Shown here piece by piece: positions 7,854-17,399 of a DNA stretch of 64,000 nucleotides. Position numbers and translations under genes: made by a program. This DNA comes from Mycolicibacterium porcinum (lineage in GTDB: Bacteria > Actinomycetota > Actinomycetes > Mycobacteriales > Mycobacteriaceae), in contig MVIG01000021.1 of assembly GCA_002086835.1 (NCBI GenBank), positions 23,835 through 87,834 of the forward strand, given 5' to 3'. The number at the start of each line of letters is the position of its first letter. Position 1 is the stretch's first letter. Below the pieces are notes generated by a model. It saw only the letters and a program-made list of their open reading frames with translations, was not told the origin of the DNA and did not search any database.

Positions 7854-8924
7854 ATGGCCGAGCTGGATGACGGGTTAGAACGTGCGCTGTTACAGGAACT
7901 CCTCTCGGCGTACGGTCCTTGCGGCCAGGAGGACGAGGTTCGCGAGATCTGCCGCCGGGAGCTGCAAGACCTCGTCGACGAACTGTCGACCGATGCCGCA
8001 GGCAACCTCGTCGCTCTGATCAAGGGGGCGAAGCCGGGCGCCGCAAGCACCCGGATACTGGCCCATCTCGACGAGCTGTCCATGCTCGTCAAGCGAATCG
8101 AGCCGGACGGCACGTTGCGGCTCACCCCGCTGGGCACGATGTACCCGGCCAACTTCGGGCTGGGCCCCGTCGCGATCCTCGGCGACGACGAAACCCTGTG
8201 CGGGGTACTCGCATTGGGTTCCGAGCACACCACCCAGGAAACCCCTCATGTCTGGCAGACCAAGCCCGACCAAGGTGACAAGGCGCTCGATTGGCCAGAC
8301 GTCTATGTGTTCACCGGTCTGGAGCCCGAACAGTTGGGAAAGGCCGGTATCGGGCCGGGCACCCGGGTGTGTGTCGACCGCAGCAAGCGTGAGCTCATCG
8401 AGATCGGCGACTACCTCGGGTGCTACTTCATGGACGACCGGGCCGCAGTGCTGGCGTTGTTACGCCTTGCCCGGCGGGTGCATGAAACCGGTCGACGACC
8501 GGCCGGGGACCTCTATCTGGTGTTCACGACGAACGAAGAGGTCGGCGGGGTGGGGGCGGCTCATGCGTGCCGGACATTGCCCGGTGATCTCACGCTTGCG
8601 GTGGAAGTCGGACCGACGGAGGCGGAGTACGGCACCACAGTGACGGGCGGGCCGATCGTTGCGTACAGCGATGCGCAATGCGTGTACGACAAGGGCGTTG
8701 CCGACCGCCTGTGTGAGGTAGCCCGAAACCTCGGATACTCGCCGCAGGCCGCGGTGCTCGGCGCCTTCGAGTCCGATGCGTCGCACACGAAAGCCTCCGG
8801 ACTGTCGCCCCGGGCCGGGTTGCTGTGTCTGCCGACCCTCAGCACCCACGGCTACGAAGTGATTTCGCGCACCGCGATCACAGAGGTGACGGACGTACTG
8901 GTCGATTTTGTAGTCCATTTTTGA
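7854..8924 (+). CDS. M42-family (M20/M42-like) metalloaminopeptidase
   Basis: A 356-residue cytoplasmic enzyme. Motifs follow the M42 glutamyl-aminopeptidase/cellulase-M family: ELLSAYGPCGQEDEVREIC at the N terminus, DAAGNLVALIKG, the first metal ligand in ILAHLDELSMLVK, the bridging Asp in YFMDDRAAVLALL, the catalytic Glu pair in FTTNEEVGGVGA, and a late STHGYE histidine. These di-zinc enzymes trim N-terminal residues from peptides, usually as large oligomers. It lies 179 nt upstream of an ABC importer of the oligopeptide type, but the intergap suggests separate transcription. Confidence 0.85.
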   Translation: MAELDDGLERALLQELLSAYGPCGQEDEVREICRRELQDLVDELSTDAAGNLVALIKGAKPGAASTRILAHLDELSMLVKRIEPDGTLRLTPLGTMYPANFGLGPVAILGDDETLCGVLALGSEHTTQETPHVWQTKPDQGDKALDWPDVYVFTGLEPEQLGKAGIGPGTRVCVDRSKRELIEIGDYLGCYFMDDRAAVLALLRLARRVHETGRRPAGDLYLVFTTNEEVGGVGAAHACRTLPGDLTLAVEVGPTEAEYGTTVTGGPIVAYSDAQCVYDKGVADRLCEVARNLGYSPQAAVLGAFESDASHTKASGLSPRAGLLCLPTLSTHGYEVISRTAITEVTDVLVDFVVHF

Positions 8925-9102
8925 TCGACCCGATTTGATCTCTTGTATCCGTCCGTCGGGTTGGGCATCGTGGCGAGGCTTCTGTACCACCCCTTGAACC
9001 CCTGATCAGCGCTCACTCACCACCGATCGGCACGGTCACGTCAACCGCACCCTCGGCCACCCGGTGCTCGACGCTCTTCGACCGACCGAAAGAACGCATG
9101 AC

Positions 9103-10767
9103 ATGCCTCGTACTGCCCTCCGCCATGTCCTGATGACGTCCGCCGCAACCTTGACGGTTGCGGCGGTGGCCGCCGGCTGCGGAAGCGGGGCGCAGAACGG
9201 ATCCTCGGGCGACGGCGGCACGCCGGTGAGCGGCGGGTCCATCGTGTACGGCGCCGACCGTGAGCCGACCTGCCTCGACCCGCACAATTTTGGTGACATG
9301 CCGCAGACGTACGTCGCCAGACAGTATCTGGACTCACTGGTCTCCGAACGTCCCGACGGCTCGGTCGTACCGTGGCTGGCCGATTCGTGGAAGGTGTCCC
9401 CGGACGGGCTGGTCTACACCTTTGTGATCCGTTCCGGGGTGAAATTCCACGATGGCACCCCACTGGATGCCGCTGCGGTACAGGCCAACTTCGAGCAGAT
9501 CCTGGATCCGGCCACGCAGTCACAGACCGATACGGGATACCTCCGGCCGTACTACAAGGCGTCTCGCGCGGTGGATCCGTCCACCTTCGAGCTCACCTTG
9601 TCCTCACCGTATTCCGCTCTGCTGCCGGTGCTTTCGCAGGCGTTCTTCGGCATCGAGTCACCCAAGGCGATGGCCCGCGGGTTGGAGGCCAACTGCCAGT
9701 CCCCGGTCGGCACCGGACCGTTCATCGTCAAGCAGTGGATCCGCGGCCAGAGCGTCGAACTGGACCGCAATCCTGACTACAACTCGGCGCCCCAGGACGC
9801 CAAGCATCAGGGACCGGCGTATCTCGAGCACGTCAGCTGGAAGTTCCTCGAAGACGGTTCGGTCCGGTTCGCGGCGGTGCAGGGTCGCGACGCCGACATC
9901 ATCTTCAACCCGCCGCCCCAGCAGAAAGCCGCACTGGAAGCCGATCGCAACCTGGTCCTGCAGTCCTTCACCCATACCGGGCTGCCCAACGGTATTGCGC
10001 TGAACACCAGCCACAAGCCGTTCGACGACAAGGCGGTGCGGCAGGCCTTCATCCACGGCGCCAACGCCGAAGCGGCCGTTCGCAGCGCTTATCTCGGTGT
10101 ATTCGACTGGGAGCCGGGCCCGCTGTCGTCAACGACGCCCTACCTGCGCGAAGATCTGCGCGACCACTACGCACACGACCCGGACAAGGCCAACGCGCTC
10201 CTGGATTCCGCGGGATGGACCCAGCGCGATGCCGACGGCTACCGCACCAAGGACGGCCGGCGGCTGACCGCACAACTGGTGTACTCGTCGGATCCGGGAG
10301 ACACGCCGCCCGCCGATGTCACCCTGTTCCAGAACATTCAGGCTGCCGAGAAGCAGATCGGGTTCGACGTCGTGCTCAAGCCGCTTCCGGCCGACCAGTA
10401 CTACGCGGCATTTACGAACAAGGATGCCTACGACGGACTGACCGGCGCGTACTGGAACAGCCCGACGCCCGCCGTGCTCTCGATCGTGTACTCCAGCGAT
10501 TCGCTGAAAGCTGCTCCGGGCAACAACATGTCGTGGGTTTCGGATCCCACGATCGACGATCTGCTGCACCAGGCAGCAGCGTCGATCGACGTGGAACAGC
10601 AGAAGAAACTCTATGGCGAGGTCGAGCAGATCGTTGCCGAGAACGCCTATCACCTCGGGCTGTATCCGCAGACCACGCGGCTGGTCACCAAGAAACGACT
10701 GAAGGACGTCTGGATCGAGCCTTCGGAGGGTGAGCCCGTGCTGCACGACGCCTGGCTGGCGCCGTGA
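9103..10767 (+). CDS. ABC transporter substrate-binding lipoprotein (SBP family 5, peptide/nickel type)
   Basis: A 554-residue extracytoplasmic solute receptor. The start is the ATG at 9103 (preceded by GAAAGAA), because it gives a typical lipoprotein signal: MPRTALRHVLMTSAATLTV, then the lipobox VAAGC. Mature features of SBP_bac_5 are clear: GADREPTCLDPHNFG, LADSWKVSPDGLVYTFVIR, GVKFHDGTPLDAAAV, GTGPFIVKQWIRG. It heads an operon with permeases, a fused double ATPase and two flavin-dependent oxygenase-like genes, so the ligand is probably a small organic (organosulfur or amine) compound rather than a peptide. The stop overlaps the permease GTG by 4 bp. Confidence 0.9.
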   Translation: MPRTALRHVLMTSAATLTVAAVAAGCGSGAQNGSSGDGGTPVSGGSIVYGADREPTCLDPHNFGDMPQTYVARQYLDSLVSERPDGSVVPWLADSWKVSPDGLVYTFVIRSGVKFHDGTPLDAAAVQANFEQILDPATQSQTDTGYLRPYYKASRAVDPSTFELTLSSPYSALLPVLSQAFFGIESPKAMARGLEANCQSPVGTGPFIVKQWIRGQSVELDRNPDYNSAPQDAKHQGPAYLEHVSWKFLEDGSVRFAAVQGRDADIIFNPPPQQKAALEADRNLVLQSFTHTGLPNGIALNTSHKPFDDKAVRQAFIHGANAEAAVRSAYLGVFDWEPGPLSSTTPYLREDLRDHYAHDPDKANALLDSAGWTQRDADGYRTKDGRRLTAQLVYSSDPGDTPPADVTLFQNIQAAEKQIGFDVVLKPLPADQYYAAFTNKDAYDGLTGAYWNSPTPAVLSIVYSSDSLKAAPGNNMSWVSDPTIDDLLHQAAASIDVEQQKKLYGEVEQIVAENAYHLGLYPQTTRLVTKKRLKDVWIEPSEGEPVLHDAWLAP

Positions 10768-11687
10768 GGCGCGCGCTCCTCCGGATCGCCGGGATGCTCG
10801 GAGTGCTTTGGGGTGCAGCGACTTTGACCTTCTTGGCGCAGCACCTGATGCCGGGTGATCCGGCGCAGACGATTCTCGGCGGCGCGGGCTCCAAACCCAG
10901 CCCCGAGCAACTGGCAGCGGTCAACGCGCAGTACGGGTTCGACCGGCCACTACTGGTGCAGTACGTCGACTATCTCGGTGGGCTGCTGCGTGGCGATCTG
11001 GGGACCTCGTATGTGCTCAAGCAACCGGTGGCCGACATCATCGGGCAACAGGTGGGACCCACCTTGGTGCTGACGATCACCGCACTGGTGGCCTCGTGGG
11101 CGATTGCGGTGGTGATCACGCTGCTCACCGCGCATCGCAGTCGGCTGCTGGCTGCGGTCGGTTCGGGTGTGGAGATCGTTTTGGCCGCGTTGCCGCAATA
11201 TTGGCTCGGCATCGTGCTGTTGGTGGTCTTCGCGTTCCAACTGCACCTGTTCCCGGTCGTCGGCGACGACGGGGTCGCCGGCCTGGTGCTGCCGGCGTTG
11301 ACTCTGGCGCTGCCGCTGGCAGGGTTCCTCGGCCAGGTGACCCGCGACGAGTTCTCCACCGCCATGGAGCAGCCATTCGCCGTGTCGGCACGCGCGCGCG
11401 GAATGAGCGACTGGGGTGTGCGCTGGCGACATGCGTTGCGGCACGCCGTGTTACCTGGTCTGTCCCTTTCCGGTTGGGCCCTGGGGTCGTTGTTCTCCAC
11501 GGCTGTGATCGTCGAGATCGTATTCGTGCGACCCGGTTTGGGGCGCATCCTGGTCGACGCCGTCTCCAAGCAGGACATGCCGGTGGTGGTGGGCGTGACG
11601 CTGCTGGTGGCGTTGGTCTACGTGGTGGCCAATCTCTTGGTGGACATCGCGTTCGTCCGGGTCGATCCCCGCCTCAGGAGGGCCTGA
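10764..11687 (+). CDS. ABC transporter permease, DppB type
   Basis: A 307-residue inner-membrane permease with six predicted helices. The GTG start overlaps the receptor gene's stop (GTGA). It shows the DppB/OppB signature: an N-terminal helix followed by MPGDPAQTILGG, the YGFDRPLLVQYVDYLGGLLRGDLGTSY segment, and the EAA-type cytoplasmic loop (FAVSARARGMSDWGVRWRHALRHAVLPG) that docks to the ATPase. It forms the channel with the following DppC-type protein. Confidence 0.9.
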   Translation: MRRALLRIAGMLGVLWGAATLTFLAQHLMPGDPAQTILGGAGSKPSPEQLAAVNAQYGFDRPLLVQYVDYLGGLLRGDLGTSYVLKQPVADIIGQQVGPTLVLTITALVASWAIAVVITLLTAHRSRLLAAVGSGVEIVLAALPQYWLGIVLLVVFAFQLHLFPVVGDDGVAGLVLPALTLALPLAGFLGQVTRDEFSTAMEQPFAVSARARGMSDWGVRWRHALRHAVLPGLSLSGWALGSLFSTAVIVEIVFVRPGLGRILVDAVSKQDMPVVVGVTLLVALVYVVANLLVDIAFVRVDPRLRRA

Positions 11688-11688
11688 C

Positions 11689-12555
11689 ATGGCAGTGCGG
11701 ATCATCGACCGGCCCACCCCAGGATCGGGGCAGAGCGTCTGGGCGGGCGGATGGTTTCGGCCGGCGGTGTGGATCGCCGGGGCTTACCTCGCGCTGATGC
11801 TGGCCTGGGCGCTGGCCCCGTCGCTGTTCACCAGTGAGTCGCCCTATGACACCGATATCGAGGCACCACTGCAGGTTCCGTCCTGGGAGCACTGGTTCGG
11901 TACCGATGCCTCCGGGCGCGACATCTACACCCGTGTCGTCTACGGCACGCAGAGCTCACTGGCCATCGGGGTAGGGGCCACCGCGTTGGCGCTGAGCGTC
12001 GCGATCGTGTTCGGCCTGGCTTCCGGGCTGGGTGGCCGACTCACCGACGGCACGATCAGCCGGCTCCTCGAAGTCGTGCTCGCCCTGCCCGGCATGCTGG
12101 TCGCGCTGCTGTTCATCGCGATGCTGGGCCCGGGTGCGGCCACCCAGATCGTGGCTGTCGCGATCGGTTCGGCCGCCGGGTACGCGCGGATGATCCGGGG
12201 GCAGGTGCTGGCAGTGAAGGACTCCGGATATGTCAGCGCGGCAGTCGCTCTCGGGCATCCACCACATCGCATCGTCAGCCGCCACATCTTCCCGAACGCG
12301 ATGCGCCCCCTGGTGGTGCTGGGAACCATGGGCGTGGGTCAGTCGATCGTATGGGCGTCCTCACTGAGCTTCCTGGGGCTGGGCGTCGCCCCACCGGCAC
12401 CCGAGTGGGGCGCCATGCTCAACGCCGGACGCGACTTCGTGTCCACCGCGTGGTGGCTGGAAGTGTTTCCGGGCCTGGCGATCGTCGGCTGCACCCTCGC
12501 AGTCACCGTCGTCGGCCGCTACCTGCAGCAACGTCTGGAAGGACGGCTGACATGA
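11689..12555 (+). CDS. ABC transporter permease, DppC type
   Basis: A 288-residue permease that starts one nucleotide after the DppB-type gene ends. An N-terminal helix is followed by the typical HWFGTDASGRDIYTRVVYG segment and an EAA loop (GYVSAAVALGHPPHRIVSRHIFPNAM), then LSFLGLGVAPPAPEWGAML, all standard for DppC/OppC proteins. The stop overlaps the ATPase ATG by 4 bp. It is the partner permease of the importer. Confidence 0.9.
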   Translation: MAVRIIDRPTPGSGQSVWAGGWFRPAVWIAGAYLALMLAWALAPSLFTSESPYDTDIEAPLQVPSWEHWFGTDASGRDIYTRVVYGTQSSLAIGVGATALALSVAIVFGLASGLGGRLTDGTISRLLEVVLALPGMLVALLFIAMLGPGAATQIVAVAIGSAAGYARMIRGQVLAVKDSGYVSAAVALGHPPHRIVSRHIFPNAMRPLVVLGTMGVGQSIVWASSLSFLGLGVAPPAPEWGAMLNAGRDFVSTAWWLEVFPGLAIVGCTLAVTVVGRYLQQRLEGRLT

Positions 12556-14258
12556 CCGAGGTATTGCCCGCTCGGGCTGCCGGCGGCGAGCAGCAGCCGA
12601 CTGACCGGCTGGTGGAAGTCTCCGGTCTCGAAGTCGCCTTCGGCGCCGGCCGCCACTGCCACCAGGTGGTCCACGGGATCTCCCTGCACGTCGATGCCGG
12701 GGAATGCCTGGCTCTGGTCGGCGAATCCGGGTCCGGCAAGAGCGTGACCGCACGCACCCTGCTGGGCCTGACCGGTGCGGGTCCGGCATCCTCGGTGCAG
12801 GTGCGCGCGGACCGCCTTGACGTCGGGGGCGAATCGGTACTGGGATACCGCGACCGCGACTGGCGTGCGGTGCGCGGCAAGAAGGTCGGTTTCGTGCTGC
12901 AGGACGCCCTGGTATCGCTGGATCCGCTGCGCAGCGTGGGCCGCGAGATCGCCGAGACGCTGCGACTGCACCGGTTCGGCAACCGCGCCCGACGCTCGGA
13001 GCGGGTGATCGAACTGCTTACCGCCGTGGGTGTTCCGGATCCATCGCTACGAGCCCGGCAGCTGCCGCACGAACTGTCCGGCGGCCAACGCCAACGTGCG
13101 TTGATCGCATCGGCGATCGCGCTGGATCCGCCGCTGCTCATCGCCGATGAGCCCACCACCGCGCTGGATGTCACCGTGCAGGCCCAGATCCTCGATCTGC
13201 TGTCGGACATGAAAGACCGTGGCACCGGCCTTCTCGTGATCAGCCATGACCTCGCTGTGGTGAGCCGATTGGCCGACCGGGTGGCGGTGATGCGCGACGG
13301 CCGTGTGGTGGAGCAGGGTCCCGTGGCCCAGGTGCTCTCGGCGCCGGCGCATCCTTATACGCAGTCACTGCTCGATGCGGTACCCGCGGCCCACCGCAAG
13401 GGCACTCGATTGTCGACCACGTCGCCGCGACCGGCGCATCCGGTGACCCGCAAAGCCCCGCCCGCCGACGGGATTCTTTTGCGGGCAGAGGGTTTGGTGA
13501 AGAGGTTCACCGGGCCCGACGGCGTGTCCCGCACCGCGGTGGACGAGGTGTCGTTCACTCTCGGGGTCGGCGAGACGTTGGGCATCGTCGGCGAGTCGGG
13601 ATCGGGTAAGACCACCACGGCGCGTCTGGCTCTGGCCCTGCTCGAGCCCGACGAAGGCAGCGTGCTCCTGGCAGGGGAGCCATGGAGTCAGGCACCTGAA
13701 TCTGAACGAAGGCCCCGGCGTCGCCGGATCTCAGTGGTGTACCAGGATCCGCTGGGTTCCTTCGACCCGCGCTGGACGGTGCGCCGGATCATCTCCGACG
13801 CGCTTCCCGCCGAACGGTTCTCGGACCCCGAAGCGCGTCGGCGTCGCACCGAGGAGCTGCTCACCGACGTGGGACTGGCTCCAGAGCATCTGGAGCGCCG
13901 GCCGCTGTCGCTGTCCGGCGGTCAGCGGCAGCGGGTTGCGATCGCCCGGGCGCTGGCTCCCGAGCCGGATGTGATCGTCTGCGACGAGCCGGTTTCCGCA
14001 CTCGACGTGACCATTCAGGCGCAAGTGCTGGATCTGCTGACCGACCTGCAGGACCGGCTTCGACTGTCCTACCTGTTCATCTCGCACGACCTCGGGGTCA
14101 TCCATCACATGGCCGACCGGGTTCTGGTGATGCGGCAGGGCCGCGTCGTCGAATCCGGGCCGGCCGCAGATATCTTCGCCGATCCGCAGGATCCCTACAC
14201 CCGTGAACTGCTCGCCAGTCTGCCGACCGGCGAGCCCGAACCCGTGGCCGGAGGCTGA
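12552..14258 (+). CDS. ABC importer ATPase, DppD-DppF fusion
   Basis: A 568-residue protein carrying two complete nucleotide-binding domains in one chain. Domain 1 has Walker A GESGSGKSV (residues about 57-65), signature LSGGQRQRA and Walker B LLIADEP. Domain 2 has Walker A GESGSGKTT, signature LSGGQRQRV and Walker B VIVCDEP, followed by ISHDLGVI. A Pro/Arg-rich linker of about 40 residues joins them. In most peptide importers these are separate proteins; fusion is known in actinobacteria and proteobacteria. The ATG at 12552 was chosen because it gives the coupled 4-bp overlap with the permease; upstream in-frame codons lie inside that gene. Confidence 0.92.
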   Translation: MTEVLPARAAGGEQQPTDRLVEVSGLEVAFGAGRHCHQVVHGISLHVDAGECLALVGESGSGKSVTARTLLGLTGAGPASSVQVRADRLDVGGESVLGYRDRDWRAVRGKKVGFVLQDALVSLDPLRSVGREIAETLRLHRFGNRARRSERVIELLTAVGVPDPSLRARQLPHELSGGQRQRALIASAIALDPPLLIADEPTTALDVTVQAQILDLLSDMKDRGTGLLVISHDLAVVSRLADRVAVMRDGRVVEQGPVAQVLSAPAHPYTQSLLDAVPAAHRKGTRLSTTSPRPAHPVTRKAPPADGILLRAEGLVKRFTGPDGVSRTAVDEVSFTLGVGETLGIVGESGSGKTTTARLALALLEPDEGSVLLAGEPWSQAPESERRPRRRRISVVYQDPLGSFDPRWTVRRIISDALPAERFSDPEARRRRTEELLTDVGLAPEHLERRPLSLSGGQRQRVAIARALAPEPDVIVCDEPVSALDVTIQAQVLDLLTDLQDRLRLSYLFISHDLGVIHHMADRVLVMRQGRVVESGPAADIFADPQDPYTRELLASLPTGEPEPVAGG

Positions 14259-14260
14259 CC

Positions 14261-15631
14261 ATGACCCGACAGATTGTGCTCAACGCGTTCGACATGAACT
14301 GTGTCGCCCACATCGTGGCAGGCACCTGGCGACACCCCGAATCGCAGGCAGTGCGCTACAAGGACATCGATTACTGGCTGGATCTGGCCAAAGTGCTCGA
14401 GCGCGGACTGTTCGACGGGTTGTTCATCGCCGACGTGCTCGGGATCTACGACGTGTACGGGGGTGGCCCGGCGGCGGCCCTGCGCTCGGGCGCCCAGGTG
14501 CCGGTGAACGACCCGCTGCTGGTGGTGCCCGCAATGGCCACTGTCACGAAGCACCTCGGCTTCGGCGTCACCGCCGCCACTTCCTTCGAACACCCGTATT
14601 CGTTTGCCCGCCGGATGTCGACCCTGGACCACCTCACGAAGGGCCGGGTGGGGTGGAACATCGTCACCGGGTATCTGGAGAGCGCCGCGCAGAATCACGG
14701 CCTCGACACGATCACCCCGCACGCCGATCGCTATGACATCGCCGATGAGTACACCGAGGTGTTGTACAAGCTGTGGGAGGGTTCGTGGGAGGACGACGCG
14801 GTCGGTGCCGCGCCGGACCGGGCCCACTACGCCGATCCGGCCAAGGTGCACCCGATCGCACATGACGGCAGGCATTTTCGAGTCCCAGGCATCCATCTGT
14901 GCGAGCCATCGCTGCAGCGGACGCCGGTGTTGTACCAGGCGGGGGCGTCGAGCCGCGGCCGGCAGTTCGGTGCCGAGAACGCCGAGGTGATCTTCATCGG
15001 CGCCCCCACCAAGGAGATCCTGCGCGAGGCAGTGGCCGACATCAGAGCCCGTGCCGCGGCGGCCGGACGCGACCCGTACGACGTGAAGATCGTCAACGGC
15101 CACGTGGTGGTCACCGGATCGAGCGAGCAGGCCGCACAGGCCCGCTATGACGAGTTCCGCCGCTACACAGATCCCGAAGGTGCCCTGGCACTGTGGTCCG
15201 GATGGCTGGGAACCGACCTGTCCCGCTTCGATCTCGATGATCCGGTCGCGGTCACCGACAACGAGTTCCTGAAGTCCTCGGTGGAGATGTTCGGCCAGGG
15301 GCAGTGGACTCTCCGCGACTTCATCGACGCGAAAGCCATCGACGCCGAGGGCGGCTTCACCGTCGGCTCGCCGAGCCAGGTGGCCGACGAGTTGCAGGAG
15401 TGGGTGGAGGAGACCGACGTCGACGGGTTCAACCTGACCAATGTGATCACCCCGGGCTCCTTCGTCGACTTCGTCGATCACGTGGTGCCGGAACTGCAGC
15501 GGCGCGGCGTGTACAAGACCGCGTATGACGAGGGGACCCTGCGCCACAAGCTGTTCGGGCGCGGGGCCCGACTGCCCGAGACCCACCGCGCCGCCCGCTA
15601 TCGCCACGCCAACCAGGAGGCAATCCGATGA
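14261..15631 (+). CDS. FMN-dependent LLM-class monooxygenase (NtaA/SnaA/DszA-like)
   Basis: A 456-residue TIM-barrel flavin monooxygenase. Family signatures include the start region LNAFDMNCVAHIVAGTWRHP, ERGLFDGLFIADVLGIYD, ATSFEHPYSFARRMSTLDHL, GRVGWNIVTGYLESAAQNHG, and TPVLYQAGASSRGRQFGAE. This branch uses reduced FMN to cleave C-N or C-S bonds (nitrilotriacetate, dibenzothiophene sulfone, pristinamycin precursors). No flavin reductase is present in the window, so FMNH2 must come from elsewhere. It starts 2 nt after the ATPase and overlaps the next gene by 4 bp. The substrate is unknown; organosulfur is favoured by the paired DszC-like gene. Confidence 0.9.
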   Translation: MTRQIVLNAFDMNCVAHIVAGTWRHPESQAVRYKDIDYWLDLAKVLERGLFDGLFIADVLGIYDVYGGGPAAALRSGAQVPVNDPLLVVPAMATVTKHLGFGVTAATSFEHPYSFARRMSTLDHLTKGRVGWNIVTGYLESAAQNHGLDTITPHADRYDIADEYTEVLYKLWEGSWEDDAVGAAPDRAHYADPAKVHPIAHDGRHFRVPGIHLCEPSLQRTPVLYQAGASSRGRQFGAENAEVIFIGAPTKEILREAVADIRARAAAAGRDPYDVKIVNGHVVVTGSSEQAAQARYDEFRRYTDPEGALALWSGWLGTDLSRFDLDDPVAVTDNEFLKSSVEMFGQGQWTLRDFIDAKAIDAEGGFTVGSPSQVADELQEWVEETDVDGFNLTNVITPGSFVDFVDHVVPELQRRGVYKTAYDEGTLRHKLFGRGARLPETHRAARYRHANQEAIR

Positions 15632-16845
15632 CATCGACCACTGTTCAGCCCGTCACATACGGATCCGAGCGGCTGGCCAAGCTGATCGCGGCGATCGGCG
15701 AGGGTGCGCTCGAGCGCGAGCGCACCGGTGAACGGCCCTTTGCCGCAATCGAACTCATCCGGGCCGAACGGCTGGGAGCCCTGCGGGTTCCCAGTGCCGA
15801 CGGTGGCGGCGGGGCGACACTGCGCGAATTGTTCGCTCTGGTGATCGAATTGGCGACCGCCGACGTGAACGTCGCCCACATCCTGCGCGGCCATTTCTCT
15901 CATGTGGAGGAGCGGCTGCGACTCGATGCCGAGCAGCGTCGCCGGGTGACCGAGCTGGCGCTGTCCGGTGCCATCGTGGGCAACGCGTCGACCGAACTGG
16001 GCTCCACTCCGGCCGGCGGATTCACCTGGCAGACCAAACTGACCCGCGACGGTGACGGGTACCGGCTCAACGGACGGAAGTTCTTCACCACGGGCACGCT
16101 GTACGCGGACTACGCCGAGGTGCTGGCCAGCAATCCGGAGGGCGCGTCGGTGATCGCCCTGATTCCCACCGACCGGCCCGGCTTCACGGTGATCGACGAC
16201 TGGGACGGCATGGGCCAGCGTGCCACCGGGACGGGGACCGCGACATTCCAGGACATCGCGGTGTCCGCCGATGAGGTACTGGAGTTCGCCCCGCCGAACG
16301 CCGACGACGAAGAACAGGCGCTGTACCTGTCCGGCGCGTTCTTCCAGCTGTACGTCACGGCGCTGGAAGTCGGTGTGCTGCACGCGCTCCGCGACGACGC
16401 GGTGGCGCATGTCCTGCAACGTCCACGCAGCTTCGCCTGGGCGCCCAACCCCACGGCGGCCGATGACCCGCTGCTGCAGCGGGAGATCGGTGAGATCGCG
16501 GCCGCGGCCTACGCCGGACAGGCCACGGTGCTGGCCGCCGCCGACGCACTCGCGACGGCCTTCGAAGCCGACACCGCGGGGACCGATCCGGGGCTCGAAC
16601 TGGCCCACGAGGCGTCCGCGCAGGCCGCGGCGGCGAAGATCGTCGTGGACGGGCTGGCGCAGAAGGCTGCGTCGCAGATCTTCGATGTCGGCGGCGCGTC
16701 GGTGGTGCGGCAGTCGTATCTGCTCGATCGGCACTGGCGCAACATCCGGACGCTAGCCTCACACAACCCGGCGTCATACAAGGCCCAGGCGCTCGGTGCT
16801 CTGCACGTGCGGGGCACCCGACTGCCGGGCAGCGGCTATTTCTGA
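15628..16845 (+). CDS. Acyl-CoA-dehydrogenase-fold flavin monooxygenase (SfnB/DszC-like)
   Basis: A 405-residue protein with the acyl-CoA dehydrogenase fold: helical N-terminal domain (ALRVPSADGGGGATLRELF), beta domain with GNASTELGSTPAGG and LNGRKFFTTGTLYADY, and a helical C-terminal domain ending RNIRTLASHNPASYKAQALG. This matches the SfnB/DszC group, which are FMNH2-dependent oxygenases or dehydrogenases of sulfones and thiophenes, rather than fatty-acid dehydrogenases. The start ATG overlaps the LLM monooxygenase stop by 4 bp. Paired with the DszA-like gene and an importer, it completes a probable sulfur-scavenging operon (inference). Confidence 0.85.
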   Translation: MTSTTVQPVTYGSERLAKLIAAIGEGALERERTGERPFAAIELIRAERLGALRVPSADGGGGATLRELFALVIELATADVNVAHILRGHFSHVEERLRLDAEQRRRVTELALSGAIVGNASTELGSTPAGGFTWQTKLTRDGDGYRLNGRKFFTTGTLYADYAEVLASNPEGASVIALIPTDRPGFTVIDDWDGMGQRATGTGTATFQDIAVSADEVLEFAPPNADDEEQALYLSGAFFQLYVTALEVGVLHALRDDAVAHVLQRPRSFAWAPNPTAADDPLLQREIGEIAAAAYAGQATVLAAADALATAFEADTAGTDPGLELAHEASAQAAAAKIVVDGLAQKAASQIFDVGGASVVRQSYLLDRHWRNIRTLASHNPASYKAQALGALHVRGTRLPGSGYF

Positions 16846-16869
16846 CCCGGCCGCGGTGTCGCGTCGGTG

Positions 16870-17337
16870 TCAGCGGCGAAACACCACCCAGCGCATCGCG
16901 CTGTACATGAAGAGCGCCTCGCAGCCACCGGCGACGATCCGGGCCAGGCGGTACTCGACCCCCAACGCCGCCAGCCCGCTGGAGACCCCGAGGATGAACG
17001 CCAGGTAGTTGATCACGACCGCCAGGACGTACACCGTCAGCTGGGGACCCACCGCGGCGTGCGAGCGGAAGTTCAAGGTCCGGTTCAGGTAGTACGCCAG
17101 GCCGAAGGCGACGGCGTATCCGACGGTCACCGCGACCGGTAGGGGTATCCGGAGCGCGCCGTGGAGGGCGGTCAGGATCGCCAGGTCGACGCCGAAGGTG
17201 AAGGTGTTGATCACCACGAAGCCGAGAAAGGTCGGGGCCACAAGAGAATCGAGCGGCGACGGCAGGCGCCGAACCACCTGGACGCAGATCCGGTGAAACC
17301 GGTCCGCCGTCGACACCCGGACGGGTTCGCTCCGCAC
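16870..17337 (-). CDS. GtrA-family membrane protein
   Basis: A 155-residue protein with four hydrophobic helices. Motifs typical of GtrA are visible: FLGFVVINTFTFGVDLAILTAL, VAVTVGYAVAFGLAYYLNRTLNFRS, and a C-terminal FMYSAMRWVVFRR. GtrA proteins are thought to help move polyprenyl-linked sugars across the membrane for wall polysaccharide decoration. It is convergent with the SfnB-like gene (24-nt gap). Confidence 0.85.
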   Translation of the reverse strand: MRSEPVRVSTADRFHRICVQVVRRLPSPLDSLVAPTFLGFVVINTFTFGVDLAILTALHGALRIPLPVAVTVGYAVAFGLAYYLNRTLNFRSHAAVGPQLTVYVLAVVINYLAFILGVSSGLAALGVEYRLARIVAGGCEALFMYSAMRWVVFRR

Positions 17338-17399
17338 CTGACCACCGTGCCATCGGAAGGTGTCAGAACCGTGAGCACAGAGCGAACGGCACTCGATGC

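Noticed and set aside
8925-9102. A sulfur-responsive riboswitch before the importer operon
   Set aside because: I could not find the conserved SAM-type core or convincing paired helices; only a weak TTGATC/TGTATC promoter-like pair is visible.
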